Shown: in pieces, positions 24,735 through 33,765 of the stretch | Layout of the letters: each line of letters starts with the position of its first letter | Numbering within the stretch: position 1 is the stretch's first letter | Translations under genes and position numbers: made by a program | The notes under the pieces: generated by a model | Databases searched by the model: none | What the model saw: the letters and a program-made list of their open reading frames with translations, nothing else | Told to the model about the DNA's origin: nothing | Assembly (NCBI RefSeq): GCF_000469505.1 | Contig: NZ_KI272861.1 | Location: 5,264-45,908, forward strand | Origin: Leptotrichia sp. oral taxon 215 str. W9775 | GTDB taxonomy: Bacteria; Fusobacteriota; Fusobacteriia; Fusobacteriales; Leptotrichiaceae | DNA length: 40,645 bases | Direction of reading: 5' to 3'

Positions 24735-25766
24735 ATGGCAGAGAAAGTTGTAAAAGAAAATAAGAAATCTTTTGATTTGAAAAATCTGATATTAAATGGA
24801 GGAATTTATCTGGTACTTCTATTACTGTTAATTCTAATAGTAATGAAGGATCCTACGTTTTTAAGCTTATTAAATATACAGAATATTCTGACACAGTCAT
24901 CAGTAAGAATAATAATAGCTCTTGGAGTTGCAGGACTTATCGTAACACAGGGAACAGATTTGTCAGTAGGAAGACAAGTTGGTATGGCGGCACTTATATC
25001 GGCAACATTGCTTCAGGCTATGACAAACGTAAATAAAGTTTTTAAAGGATTACCAACATTACCTATACCTGTAGTTCTACTTCTTGTAGTAGTTATTGGT
25101 GCCTTAATAGGGTTAATAACAGGACTTATAGTTGCAAAATTAAATGTAGTACCTTTCGTTGCAACAATGGGGACAATGGTAATAGTTTACGGGATAAACT
25201 CGTTATACTTTGACTTTGTAGGGGCATCACCTGTAGCAGGATTTGACAGAAAATATTCACTGGTGGCTCAGGGGGCATTATTCCAGATTGGACAGCTTAG
25301 ACTTTCTTATCTGATAATATATGCTGTAATTGCAATTGTATTTATGTGGACATTGTGGAATAAAACAGTATTTGGTAAAAACCTGTTTGCTGTAGGGGGA
25401 AATCCTGAAGCGGCAAGAGTATCAGGAGTTAACGTTGCAAAAACAATACTTATCGTATATATGTTATCAGGGGTAATGTATGCAATAGGAGGATTCCTTG
25501 AAGCGGCACGTATAGGATCTGCAACAAACAACCTTGGATTCATGTATGAAATGGATGCCATTGCGGCGTGTGTTGTTGGAGGAGTTTCATTCAGTGGAGG
25601 AGTAGGTAAGATTTCAGGAGTAGTTGCAGGAGTTATAATTTTCACACTGATTAACTATGGACTTACTTATATAGGAATAAGCCCTTACTGGCAATATATT
25701 ATAAAAGGTATCATCATAATAACAGCAGTTGCTATAGATGTATTGAAATATAGAAAAAATAAATAA
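24735..25766 (+). CDS. mglC: galactose/methylgalactoside ABC permease MglC
   Basis: This 343-residue inner-membrane protein has 8-10 transmembrane segments and belongs to the BPD_transp_2 family of monosaccharide permeases. The conserved stretch VTQGTDLSVGRQVGMAAL, the NVVPFVATMGTMVIVYGINS segment, and the cytosolic EAA-like loop (GGNPEAARVSGVNV) are all present. GGGAGG stands seven bases before the ATG, only ten bases after mglA. It forms the channel with MglA and receives sugar from MglB. Confidence 0.95.
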   Translation: MAEKVVKENKKSFDLKNLILNGGIYLVLLLLLILIVMKDPTFLSLLNIQNILTQSSVRIIIALGVAGLIVTQGTDLSVGRQVGMAALISATLLQAMTNVNKVFKGLPTLPIPVVLLLVVVIGALIGLITGLIVAKLNVVPFVATMGTMVIVYGINSLYFDFVGASPVAGFDRKYSLVAQGALFQIGQLRLSYLIIYAVIAIVFMWTLWNKTVFGKNLFAVGGNPEAARVSGVNVAKTILIVYMLSGVMYAIGGFLEAARIGSATNNLGFMYEMDAIAACVVGGVSFSGGVGKISGVVAGVIIFTLINYGLTYIGISPYWQYIIKGIIIITAVAIDVLKYRKNK

Positions 25767-25799
25767 AGATTCCATATCTAGTTTATATATTATTTAAAG

Positions 25800-25842
25800 A
25801 GGATAAAATTTCATAATAAAAAGAATTTTATCCTTTTTATTA
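25800..25842 (+). terminator. terminator of the mgl operon
   Basis: AGGATAAAATT (25800-25810) pairs with AATTTTATCCT (25824-25834), 11 base pairs, followed by TTTTTATTAT. Confidence 0.82.
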
Positions 25843-25934
25843 TGATTTTAAATAGGCAAAAAGATAAAATTTTGAATAAATATAAATAAACTGAATTATT
25901 TGAAAATAAATAGTTTTTACATAGATAGTTACAG

Positions 25935-25963
25935 TTGTTTTTTTGAATTTTATTTGATATACT
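25935..25963 (+). promoter_or_regulatory. promoter of the first autotransporter
   Basis: TTGTTT (25935-25940), 17 bases, TATACT (25958-25963). It would give a 5' leader of about 125 bases before the ATG at 26095. Confidence 0.6.
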
Positions 25964-25996
25964 ATATACAAACTAATATTAAATTAGGAGGAAAAA

Positions 25997-26026
25997 ATGG
26001 GAAAACAAATATTGAAGGTCCGGTAA
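25997..26026 (+). CDS. nine-codon leader peptide before the autotransporter
   Basis: A consensus AGGAGG (25986-25991) stands five bases before an ATG that opens MGKQILKVR and stops at TAA 26024-26026. This is the best ribosome-binding site in the intergenic space and should be translated if the transcript begins at the predicted promoter. The remaining leader has AAAAATAAATATA twice (26030-26042 and 26066-26078) and nothing else I can interpret. It is either a regulatory upstream frame or the decayed start of an old gene. Confidence 0.45.
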   Translation: MGKQILKVR

Positions 26027-26094
26027 AATAAAAATAAATATAATAGACACAGTAAATTAGATAATAAAAATAAATATATAGATAAGGAGAAGAA

Positions 26095-29000
26095 ATGACT
26101 AATAATTTGAAGAAACTCGAACAAGATTTAAGAGCATTAGCAAAAAGATGTAAAAATATCAGTTATACAAAAGGATTGCTTCTAAGCTTTTTAATACTGG
26201 GATTGCTGTCATTTTCAGAAGGATTGACATCGCCTGAAATAAAAAGTACTGAAAGCTCAATAAATCAGGCAAGAAAAGAATTGAATACTTCAATTAGTGA
26301 CATGAAAACACTCTTCAGGGAAGCTAAAAGAGAAAATGATAAGCTTCTGAAGGGATCTAATCTGGAACTGATTCAACTGATGGAACAGGGAGATCAGGTT
26401 GTAAAATCTCCATGGAGTTCATGGCAATATGGAATGAACTATTTTTATAGTAACTGGAGAGGAACATATAAAGGAAAAGGAGATAAAAAGGAAAAATATC
26501 CTTATGAAGGGATATATAGAAGAAGTAATGATTTATTCCTGAGATCGATATCTCCTAACAGTAGAAACTACAGCAGATATGTTACAAGAGTATATGATGA
26601 TCCGCTGCATTCAGCAACTACATCAACAATAGGATTATCAAATGCATCATGGGGAATAGAATCATCAGTATTTGATCAGGAACCTGTGACTACATTGAAT
26701 CTGCTTGCAACAGTAAGACCTAAGGAAATAAAAAAACAGGCACCAGTGGTAAATCTTGGAACAATAGAAGGGCCTGAGGAAATAAGTTTCAGTATTAATC
26801 CTCCTGAAGTGGAAATAAGTACTCCAACAATAAGAGAAGTGAGTTTTAATCCAGTGACACCTGTTACAACTACTTTACCAGGGTTCCTATCTTTTAATAT
26901 GAAAATGAACTCTTTCTGTGATGGAATAAACTCTACAAATTGTGATACAGCCTATATTGAAGGGAAAAGAGTAACTGACTCTGAGATTGCTTCAGTGGAA
27001 GATATACTAGATAAAAAGACAAATGCGGCTTCAGGATATGTATGGGGAAATGACAGCAATAAACCTGCTGTTATGAAAAACAGTGCAGGTAAACCATTTA
27101 AAATCTATTTTGATGTTACAGAAGGTAAAAATGTAACTGTTACTAAAAATCTTGTAATAGATTCATCAGCATATAGGAACGATACGGATACAAATTTAAT
27201 TTTAGGAAATACTTCTTTAAATAATAAAAGTGGTAACCAAACTGCATATTTTCTTTTAGGTGGTTCAAGAATCGGTTCATTGGATGCGAAGAATGGAAGT
27301 ATAACAAATAATGCAAAAGTAAGTTTGGCAGGACCTTATGTTACTGCATTTGAAATACAGACAAATAATGGAGCAGGTACTAGAGAAATAAAAAATACTG
27401 GAGAAATAAATGATGAAATTGAGAAAATAGGATACAGAGGTCCGAATGGTCTGGGAGGAATTAAAGTTCCAGTAAAAATTAACAATAGATACTATTATGA
27501 AGGAACAAATGTAGAAATAACAGCAAATGATATGAACTATAATGGAACATCAGTTAATGGAGTAGATCAAGAAAATACACCAGGAAGTTTTGGAAATGGT
27601 ATAGGTGGATTCGCAAGAGGAGCAGATACAGGTTATTTTGATGCAAATGGAATAGCCAGAAGTAACTATGATAACGGTGGCTATATGGGGTATAAAATTG
27701 GACTATTACTGACTCATGAAGATGTAGATAATGGTTCAACGGGAATAAACAAGTTAACAAATACTGGAAAAATAAATTTTTCAGGAAGTAATTCAATAGG
27801 AATGCAGGTTGATGCTGAAGGTTCAACACCAAATGTACAGGTACTTAATTCTGGTAATGGTTCAATATCTATTTCAGGAAGAAGTTATGGTATGAAATGG
27901 GACTCAAGAGTACATGGAAATAGTACACTTGAAAATGCAGGAAGTATAACTACTGGTGGTGGATACAGTGCCGGAATAGCTGTGATTGAGCAACAAGGAA
28001 AAACAGGAACAGATTCAATACGGGCATATCAAGGAAAAGTAAAAAATACAGGAGGAATAACTGTAAATGGTTCTAACAGTATAGGGATGTATCTTAAAGT
28101 GAATGCTCAAGATAATATTACAAATACTGGAACTATAAATGTAAATGGAACAGCAAATATTGGAATGAGAGTTGACAAAGGAAGTGTAACAACAGATGCA
28201 ACAGGAGATCCTTCTGCTATAAATAAAAGTAATATAGTTGTAAAAGGGACAGCAAATATTGGAATGGTTTCCAATGGTGCAAGTAAAGCTCAAAATACAG
28301 GAGGTACAATAACTTTAACTGGAACAACAGGAAACAGTGCCGGAATGTATGCAACAGGTGGAGGAACTGTAGAAAATACAGGTACTATTACAGGAAGTGG
28401 ATTAACAGACACAACAGGAATATCAGTTGATACAGGATCTACAGGAACAAGTTCAGGAAATATTAGTTTGTCTGGAAGTAGAATAGCAGGAGTCTATAAT
28501 GCAGGAACATTTACCATAACAGGTGGAAATGTTACAACTAATGGAACTGGAGCATCAATTTATGCAAAAGGAACTGTAAATACTGACATTAAAGCAGGAA
28601 CTATAACATCATCTGGAGGTTCAGTTGGACTTTTTGCAGATGATACATCTACTATAAATTTGGGAACTACTACAACAGCTCCTACACTAGTAACAAATTC
28701 CGGAGGATTAATGTTCTATAACAATCCTACTTCTTCTGCAGGAGCACAGACAAATAAATTTAATTTATTACATGATGTTAGTGGGACAGTAAATTCTGGG
28801 GGACTTGCATTTTATTTGAAAGATGTGAATACTGCAACTCAATTAAAAACAGCTTTAGACAATATGATTCTTAATAAAGATTTGATACTATCTTTAAAAA
28901 ATGGAAGTTACTTGTTTACTGTAAAAAATAGTTCAATAGGAGCAGGAACTGAAATGAAATTATCTGAGTTACCTGGAGTAACAACATCAGGACTTACTTC

Positions 29001-32000
29001 TGTAGGAACTCGTGTAAAAATAGATAATGCAACTAGTGGGAATGACTATAAAATTTTGAAAATAACAGGTGGAAATATTCTTGTAGATGAGGATGTGAAT
29101 TTGGAAACGGTTACTGATAAGTATAGAAGAATAGATAAAGAGTCTTCAAGTATAAAAGTAGCTTCAAGTAAAAAAATAGAAGGGACATCAGCAAATCAGG
29201 TTGCAATTGGTCAGAGAAACACAATTACTGCCAATGCGGCTGACATGAAACTTATAAATGAAGGTACTATAAAACTTGATGGAAATAAATCAACAGGAAT
29301 AGCTGGAGAAACAGGTACTATAGAAAATAAAGGAATAATTAATGTAAATGGAGTAGAAAGTACAGGATTATATGGAGCAGACGGTTCTGTAATAACAAAT
29401 GATACTGCAGGAAAAATTAATATAGGAAGTAAGGGAGCAGGGATACTTGCACAAAATGATTTGGATGGTACTTTAAAAACTACAGGAAAAATAACCGTAG
29501 AAAATAAAGGTGATATTACAGCTAATTCAAATGGTGTAAAGACTATAGGAATTTATGCTGACAATGCAAATAAATCAGTTGGGTCAACAGTAAAGCATAC
29601 AAGTGGAAATATAGACTTATTAAATGCAAAAGGAAGTTTAGGGATATACACAAATAGTCTTGGACTGACGTCTTCAGGAAACATAAAAGTCGGAGATGAA
29701 AGTGCAGGAGTAAATGCTGTTAACTCTACAACAGTAGTTTCAGGAGGAAATGTTGAAGTAGGTACAAAATCTATAGGATTTATTTTAGAAGGTATTGGAA
29801 AAACATCAACAACTACTTTTGATGGGCAGGCTGCGGGAACACTGAAAATAAATGGACCAAATTCAGTAGGATATTATCTTGTAAATGCAGATGCAAATAC
29901 AACTACAAACTTTAAAGATAATCTTGCATTTAATCCAGGAAACAATAAATATACTTATATCTATATAAAAGGAAACAGTGCAACAGACAAAAGTAAACTT
30001 GTTTACAATCAAGCAGGAAAAACTATAGATACAGATGGTTCAGTATTCATATTTGGTAAAGATTCTGATATAAAACTTGATACAGCATTTACTTTAACAA
30101 GTGCAAAAGATAAAGTTGTAGCTGCATATCTGAAAAATTCAGGAACTTTGACAAATGAAGGTTCCATCGACCTTTCAGGAGACAAAGCAGTTGCATTGTA
30201 CGGAGAAGCTGGAGGAGCCCTTGTAAATAACAATATTATAAAAGTAGGAACAAACGGTGTCGGAATTTACAATAAAGGAGCAACTACAGGAGAAAATGGT
30301 GCAAATGGAGTAATAACTCTTAATGGAGATTATGGAATAGGAATGCGTTCTGAAAATGCTACTGGAAATATTGAAAACAAAGGTAAAATAGAAAGCTCAA
30401 AATTGAGGGCAGTAGGAATGTCATCAAGCAATGGTTCAAATGCCGTGACAAACAGCAGAACTATAGAACTTTCAGGACAGGAATCAATAGGACTTCATAC
30501 TGATAATAAAGGGACAGCAGGGCATGCAGTAACAAATACTGGAACAATAACTCTTGTGGATGCAAATGACGAGGATAAACCTAATATTGGTATATATTCA
30601 GAACACTCAAGTGATGTAATAGTAAACAACGGAAAAATAGAAGCAGGAAAGAATACTTTAGGAATTTACGGAAAAGCTGGTGGAAACATAACTCTTGGTG
30701 CTTCTTCTGAAACAAAGGTTGGAGATAATGGAGTTGCTGTATTCTCAACAGGTGGAGATATTACTATTGCAAATGGAGCGAAACTTGAAACAGGAGCAAA
30801 CAACGGAGTAGGAGTATATTATTCAGGAAGCAATGGAACAATTACAAATAATACTGATAAAATTACAATAGGAGATAAATCGTTTGGATTTGTAATAAAA
30901 GGTGGAACAAATAATAAATTCTTCAGTAACAGTACAGGAACTGTAGACTTGCCTGATAATTCAGTATACTTATACTCAGCTGATACTACAGGAACTACTT
31001 CAACTGTAAAAAATTATACAAACCTTAGAACTACAGGTGGAGAACTTGCTTATGGAATCTATACTAATGGTGGAGGAGAAAACTATGGTAATATGGATAT
31101 GACTCAAGGAAAAGGTCATGTTGGAATATACAGCTACCTGCCACATCCTACCGGAGCGGTTCCTGCTACAGTAACTCCTAATGTATTTGTAAATCATGGA
31201 AGAATAGATGTTTCAGCTTCAGACTTGACAGTAGCTACTGACCAGAAAAATGGAATTGGAATGGCTGCAGGATATGTAAAACAGAGAACTCAGGTTGAAA
31301 ATGTACTTGATGCCAGTGGAAATGTTGTAATAGATCCACTTACAGGAGCTCCTAAAACAGAAACAAAAATATATAGAGATGTAATAGGACTTGGAAATAT
31401 TGAAAACCGTGGAGTAATATCAGTAACAACACCTAACAGTATAGGAATGTATGCAGGAGGAAAAGGTTCAATAGCTAAGAACTACGGAAGAATAGAATTA
31501 AGCGGAACAGATCTTAATGTAGGTATGTTCCTTGAAGACGGAGCTGAAGGATATAACTATGGAACTATAACAACAGTAGGAACTGGAAATGTTGAGCAAG
31601 TTGGAGTTGCAGTTCTGAGAGAAGCTAAATTCCATAACTATGGAACAGTAAATATTGATGCAGAAGATGGAATAGGAATAGCAATCGGAGGTAAACTGAC
31701 ACTTGTAAACAGAGGAGAATTTACAATATCCGGTAACAAGAAAACTGCTACAATGCATAACGGAACAGGAAATGTAACTGCTTCAGGAGAAGGAGCTGTG
31801 GCAATTGCAACAATATCTGATGATTCAAAAATAATGGGAGTACTTCCTGTAAATCAGGTAGGAATAGTACCTAAAGAAGGAACATATGATGCAGTTGTTA
31901 CTTATAATGGAGTTGAAGTTCCTAATGTTCAGACAGTTGATGTAATACCTGAACTTGCACGTGGAAAAACTACAATTCCTACAGCACCTATAGGAATATA

Positions 32001-33441
32001 TTTGGATACAACAGGAGTAAATGCAACAAGACCTGTAAATAATTTAGGATTACTGTCTGCAACCGGTATAAAATATGCAGATTTAATTATAGGAACTGAA
32101 GCTGCAGAACAGACAAATGAAAAATACTTGAAATTAAGTAAAGATCTTATAGCACCTTACAATGACATGATATTAGAGGCTCAAAGACAAGGATTAAGAA
32201 GATGGCAGATATATTCAAGTTCATTGACATGGATGGCTAAAGCAGTACAGAACAAGAATACTCAAGTAATAGAAAATCTATATCTAGTTAAAGTTCCTTA
32301 TACTGTATGGGTAGGACAACAATCTACACCAATAAATTCAACTGATACATTTAACTTTGCAGAAGGACTTGATCAGAGATATGGAGTGGAAGCACTTGGT
32401 ACAAGAGAAAGAAAACTGTTTGAAAAACTGAATTCAATAGGAAATAATGAACACATACTTCTGTCACAGGCATTTGATGAAATGATGGGACACCAGTATG
32501 GAAATACACAACAAAGAATGCAGGCTACAGGAAGTATTCTTGACAAGGAATTTACTCACTTGAAAAACGAATGGGATAATAAATCAAAACAATCTAATAA
32601 AATAAAAACATTCGGATCAAGAGGAGAATATAAAACTGATACAGCAGGAATAATCGATTATACAAACGATGCTTATGGAGTAGCTTATGTTCACGAAGAT
32701 GAAACAATAAAACTTGGAAATAGTTCAGGATGGTATGCAGGAGCAGTACATAATAGATTTAAACTAAAAGATATAGGAAAATCAAAAGAAAATACAACAA
32801 TGCTAAAACTTGGAGTGTTCAAAACAATGTCGCCTTCATCAGACCACAATGGAAGCCTACAGTGGACAATATCAGGAGAAGGATATGCTTCTATAAGTGA
32901 TATGCATAGAAGATATCTTGTTGTAGATGATATATTTAGTGCAAAATCTACATACTACACTTATGGAGTGGCACTGAAAAATGAACTTTCCAAAGAATTC
33001 AGAACAAGTGAAAGAACAAGTATTAAACCATATGGAAGCTTGAAACTTGAATATGGAAGATTTAATGGAATAAAGGAAAAAACAGGAGAAATCAGACTTG
33101 AAATTCAAAGTAATGATTATCATTCAATCAAACCTGAATTAGGAATAGAATTTAAATATAAACAACCTATGGCAGTAAAAACAACATTTGTAACTACATT
33201 AGGACTGGCTTATGAAAATGAGCTTGGAAAAGTAGGAGATGTAAACAATAAAGGAAGAGTAAGATTTACAACGGCTGACTGGTTTGGTATAAGAGGAGAA
33301 AAGGATGACAGAAAAGGAAACTTTAAGGCAGACTTGAACCTTGGAATAGAAAATCAAAGAGTAGGATTTACATTGAATGCAGGATATGATACAAAAGGTA
33401 AAAATGTAAGAGGTGGAATAGGATTTAGAGCTATTTACTAG
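26095..33441 (+). CDS. giant type V autotransporter, probable surface adhesin
   Basis: This 2448-residue protein starts with AAGGAG six bases before ATG 26095. Domains in order: a long basic signal region (1-27) and hydrophobic core (28-42), like an extended autotransporter signal; the fusobacterial N-terminal module (about 85-145, SPWSSWQYGMNYFYSNWRG); a Pro-rich linker (about 235-265); a passenger of degenerate 20-30-residue repeats (NTGxI, GIY, GIGM types) from about 340 to 1950, expected to fold as a right-handed parallel beta-helix; a junction module (about 1966-2072, ADLIIGTEAAEQ, IYSSSLTWMA); and a C-terminal beta-barrel (about 2172-2448) ending FRAIY. There are Cys275 and Cys283 in the passenger and few others. 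Adhesion or biofilm roles are inferred. Confidence 0.92.
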   Translation: MTNNLKKLEQDLRALAKRCKNISYTKGLLLSFLILGLLSFSEGLTSPEIKSTESSINQARKELNTSISDMKTLFREAKRENDKLLKGSNLELIQLMEQGDQVVKSPWSSWQYGMNYFYSNWRGTYKGKGDKKEKYPYEGIYRRSNDLFLRSISPNSRNYSRYVTRVYDDPLHSATTSTIGLSNASWGIESSVFDQEPVTTLNLLATVRPKEIKKQAPVVNLGTIEGPEEISFSINPPEVEISTPTIREVSFNPVTPVTTTLPGFLSFNMKMNSFCDGINSTNCDTAYIEGKRVTDSEIASVEDILDKKTNAASGYVWGNDSNKPAVMKNSAGKPFKIYFDVTEGKNVTVTKNLVIDSSAYRNDTDTNLILGNTSLNNKSGNQTAYFLLGGSRIGSLDAKNGSITNNAKVSLAGPYVTAFEIQTNNGAGTREIKNTGEINDEIEKIGYRGPNGLGGIKVPVKINNRYYYEGTNVEITANDMNYNGTSVNGVDQENTPGSFGNGIGGFARGADTGYFDANGIARSNYDNGGYMGYKIGLLLTHEDVDNGSTGINKLTNTGKINFSGSNSIGMQVDAEGSTPNVQVLNSGNGSISISGRSYGMKWDSRVHGNSTLENAGSITTGGGYSAGIAVIEQQGKTGTDSIRAYQGKVKNTGGITVNGSNSIGMYLKVNAQDNITNTGTINVNGTANIGMRVDKGSVTTDATGDPSAINKSNIVVKGTANIGMVSNGASKAQNTGGTITLTGTTGNSAGMYATGGGTVENTGTITGSGLTDTTGISVDTGSTGTSSGNISLSGSRIAGVYNAGTFTITGGNVTTNGTGASIYAKGTVNTDIKAGTITSSGGSVGLFADDTSTINLGTTTTAPTLVTNSGGLMFYNNPTSSAGAQTNKFNLLHDVSGTVNSGGLAFYLKDVNTATQLKTALDNMILNKDLILSLKNGSYLFTVKNSSIGAGTEMKLSELPGVTTSGLTSVGTRVKIDNATSGNDYKILKITGGNILVDEDVNLETVTDKYRRIDKESSSIKVASSKKIEGTSANQVAIGQRNTITANAADMKLINEGTIKLDGNKSTGIAGETGTIENKGIINVNGVESTGLYGADGSVITNDTAGKINIGSKGAGILAQNDLDGTLKTTGKITVENKGDITANSNGVKTIGIYADNANKSVGSTVKHTSGNIDLLNAKGSLGIYTNSLGLTSSGNIKVGDESAGVNAVNSTTVVSGGNVEVGTKSIGFILEGIGKTSTTTFDGQAAGTLKINGPNSVGYYLVNADANTTTNFKDNLAFNPGNNKYTYIYIKGNSATDKSKLVYNQAGKTIDTDGSVFIFGKDSDIKLDTAFTLTSAKDKVVAAYLKNSGTLTNEGSIDLSGDKAVALYGEAGGALVNNNIIKVGTNGVGIYNKGATTGENGANGVITLNGDYGIGMRSENATGNIENKGKIESSKLRAVGMSSSNGSNAVTNSRTIELSGQESIGLHTDNKGTAGHAVTNTGTITLVDANDEDKPNIGIYSEHSSDVIVNNGKIEAGKNTLGIYGKAGGNITLGASSETKVGDNGVAVFSTGGDITIANGAKLETGANNGVGVYYSGSNGTITNNTDKITIGDKSFGFVIKGGTNNKFFSNSTGTVDLPDNSVYLYSADTTGTTSTVKNYTNLRTTGGELAYGIYTNGGGENYGNMDMTQGKGHVGIYSYLPHPTGAVPATVTPNVFVNHGRIDVSASDLTVATDQKNGIGMAAGYVKQRTQVENVLDASGNVVIDPLTGAPKTETKIYRDVIGLGNIENRGVISVTTPNSIGMYAGGKGSIAKNYGRIELSGTDLNVGMFLEDGAEGYNYGTITTVGTGNVEQVGVAVLREAKFHNYGTVNIDAEDGIGIAIGGKLTLVNRGEFTISGNKKTATMHNGTGNVTASGEGAVAIATISDDSKIMGVLPVNQVGIVPKEGTYDAVVTYNGVEVPNVQTVDVIPELARGKTTIPTAPIGIYLDTTGVNATRPVNNLGLLSATGIKYADLIIGTEAAEQTNEKYLKLSKDLIAPYNDMILEAQRQGLRRWQIYSSSLTWMAKAVQNKNTQVIENLYLVKVPYTVWVGQQSTPINSTDTFNFAEGLDQRYGVEALGTRERKLFEKLNSIGNNEHILLSQAFDEMMGHQYGNTQQRMQATGSILDKEFTHLKNEWDNKSKQSNKIKTFGSRGEYKTDTAGIIDYTNDAYGVAYVHEDETIKLGNSSGWYAGAVHNRFKLKDIGKSKENTTMLKLGVFKTMSPSSDHNGSLQWTISGEGYASISDMHRRYLVVDDIFSAKSTYYTYGVALKNELSKEFRTSERTSIKPYGSLKLEYGRFNGIKEKTGEIRLEIQSNDYHSIKPELGIEFKYKQPMAVKTTFVTTLGLAYENELGKVGDVNNKGRVRFTTADWFGIRGEKDDRKGNFKADLNLGIENQRVGFTLNAGYDTKGKNVRGGIGFRAIY

Positions 33442-33477
33442 TTTAGGAAAAAAATAATACTATCTTAAAAGAAAGAG

Positions 33478-33530
33478 TGCAGGAACTATATTTTGTTATT
33501 TAAAGTATAGTTCCTGCATTTATTTATGTG
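33478..33530 (+). terminator. terminator after the first autotransporter
   Basis: TGCAGGAACTATA (33478-33490) and TATAGTTCCTGCA (33506-33518) make a perfect 13-base-pair stem followed by TTTATTTATGTGTTT. Confidence 0.88.
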
Positions 33531-33584
33531 TTTATTACTAGATAATCTAGTTTTTTAATAAAAGTAAAACTTTGAAGAAAATGA

Positions 33585-33613
33585 TTGAAAAAATTTCATT
33601 TTTAAGATATAAT
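33585..33613 (+). promoter_or_regulatory. promoter of the second autotransporter
   Basis: TTGAAA (33585-33590), 17 bases, TATAAT (33608-33613). The 5' leader would be about 145 bases. With the preceding terminator, this makes the two autotransporter genes separate transcription units. Confidence 0.75.
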
Positions 33614-33765
33614 TATAACGAAAATAAATGAGTAAACTAAGGAAATTTTAAAGTTATATTTAGTACATAATATGAAGGATAACAGTATAAAAGGAAGTTA
33701 TCAGAGCCACTTAAGTTATATAAGTTTAAATATTCTAAGGTCTATGAAAAGGAGAGAAATTGAAG

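Noticed and set aside
27700..31700. Regularly recurring short nucleotide motifs that might suggest a CRISPR or satellite array
   Set aside because: The recurrences are degenerate and in frame; they encode beta-helix turns (NTGxI, GIY) of a passenger domain. No identical repeats with unique spacers exist.
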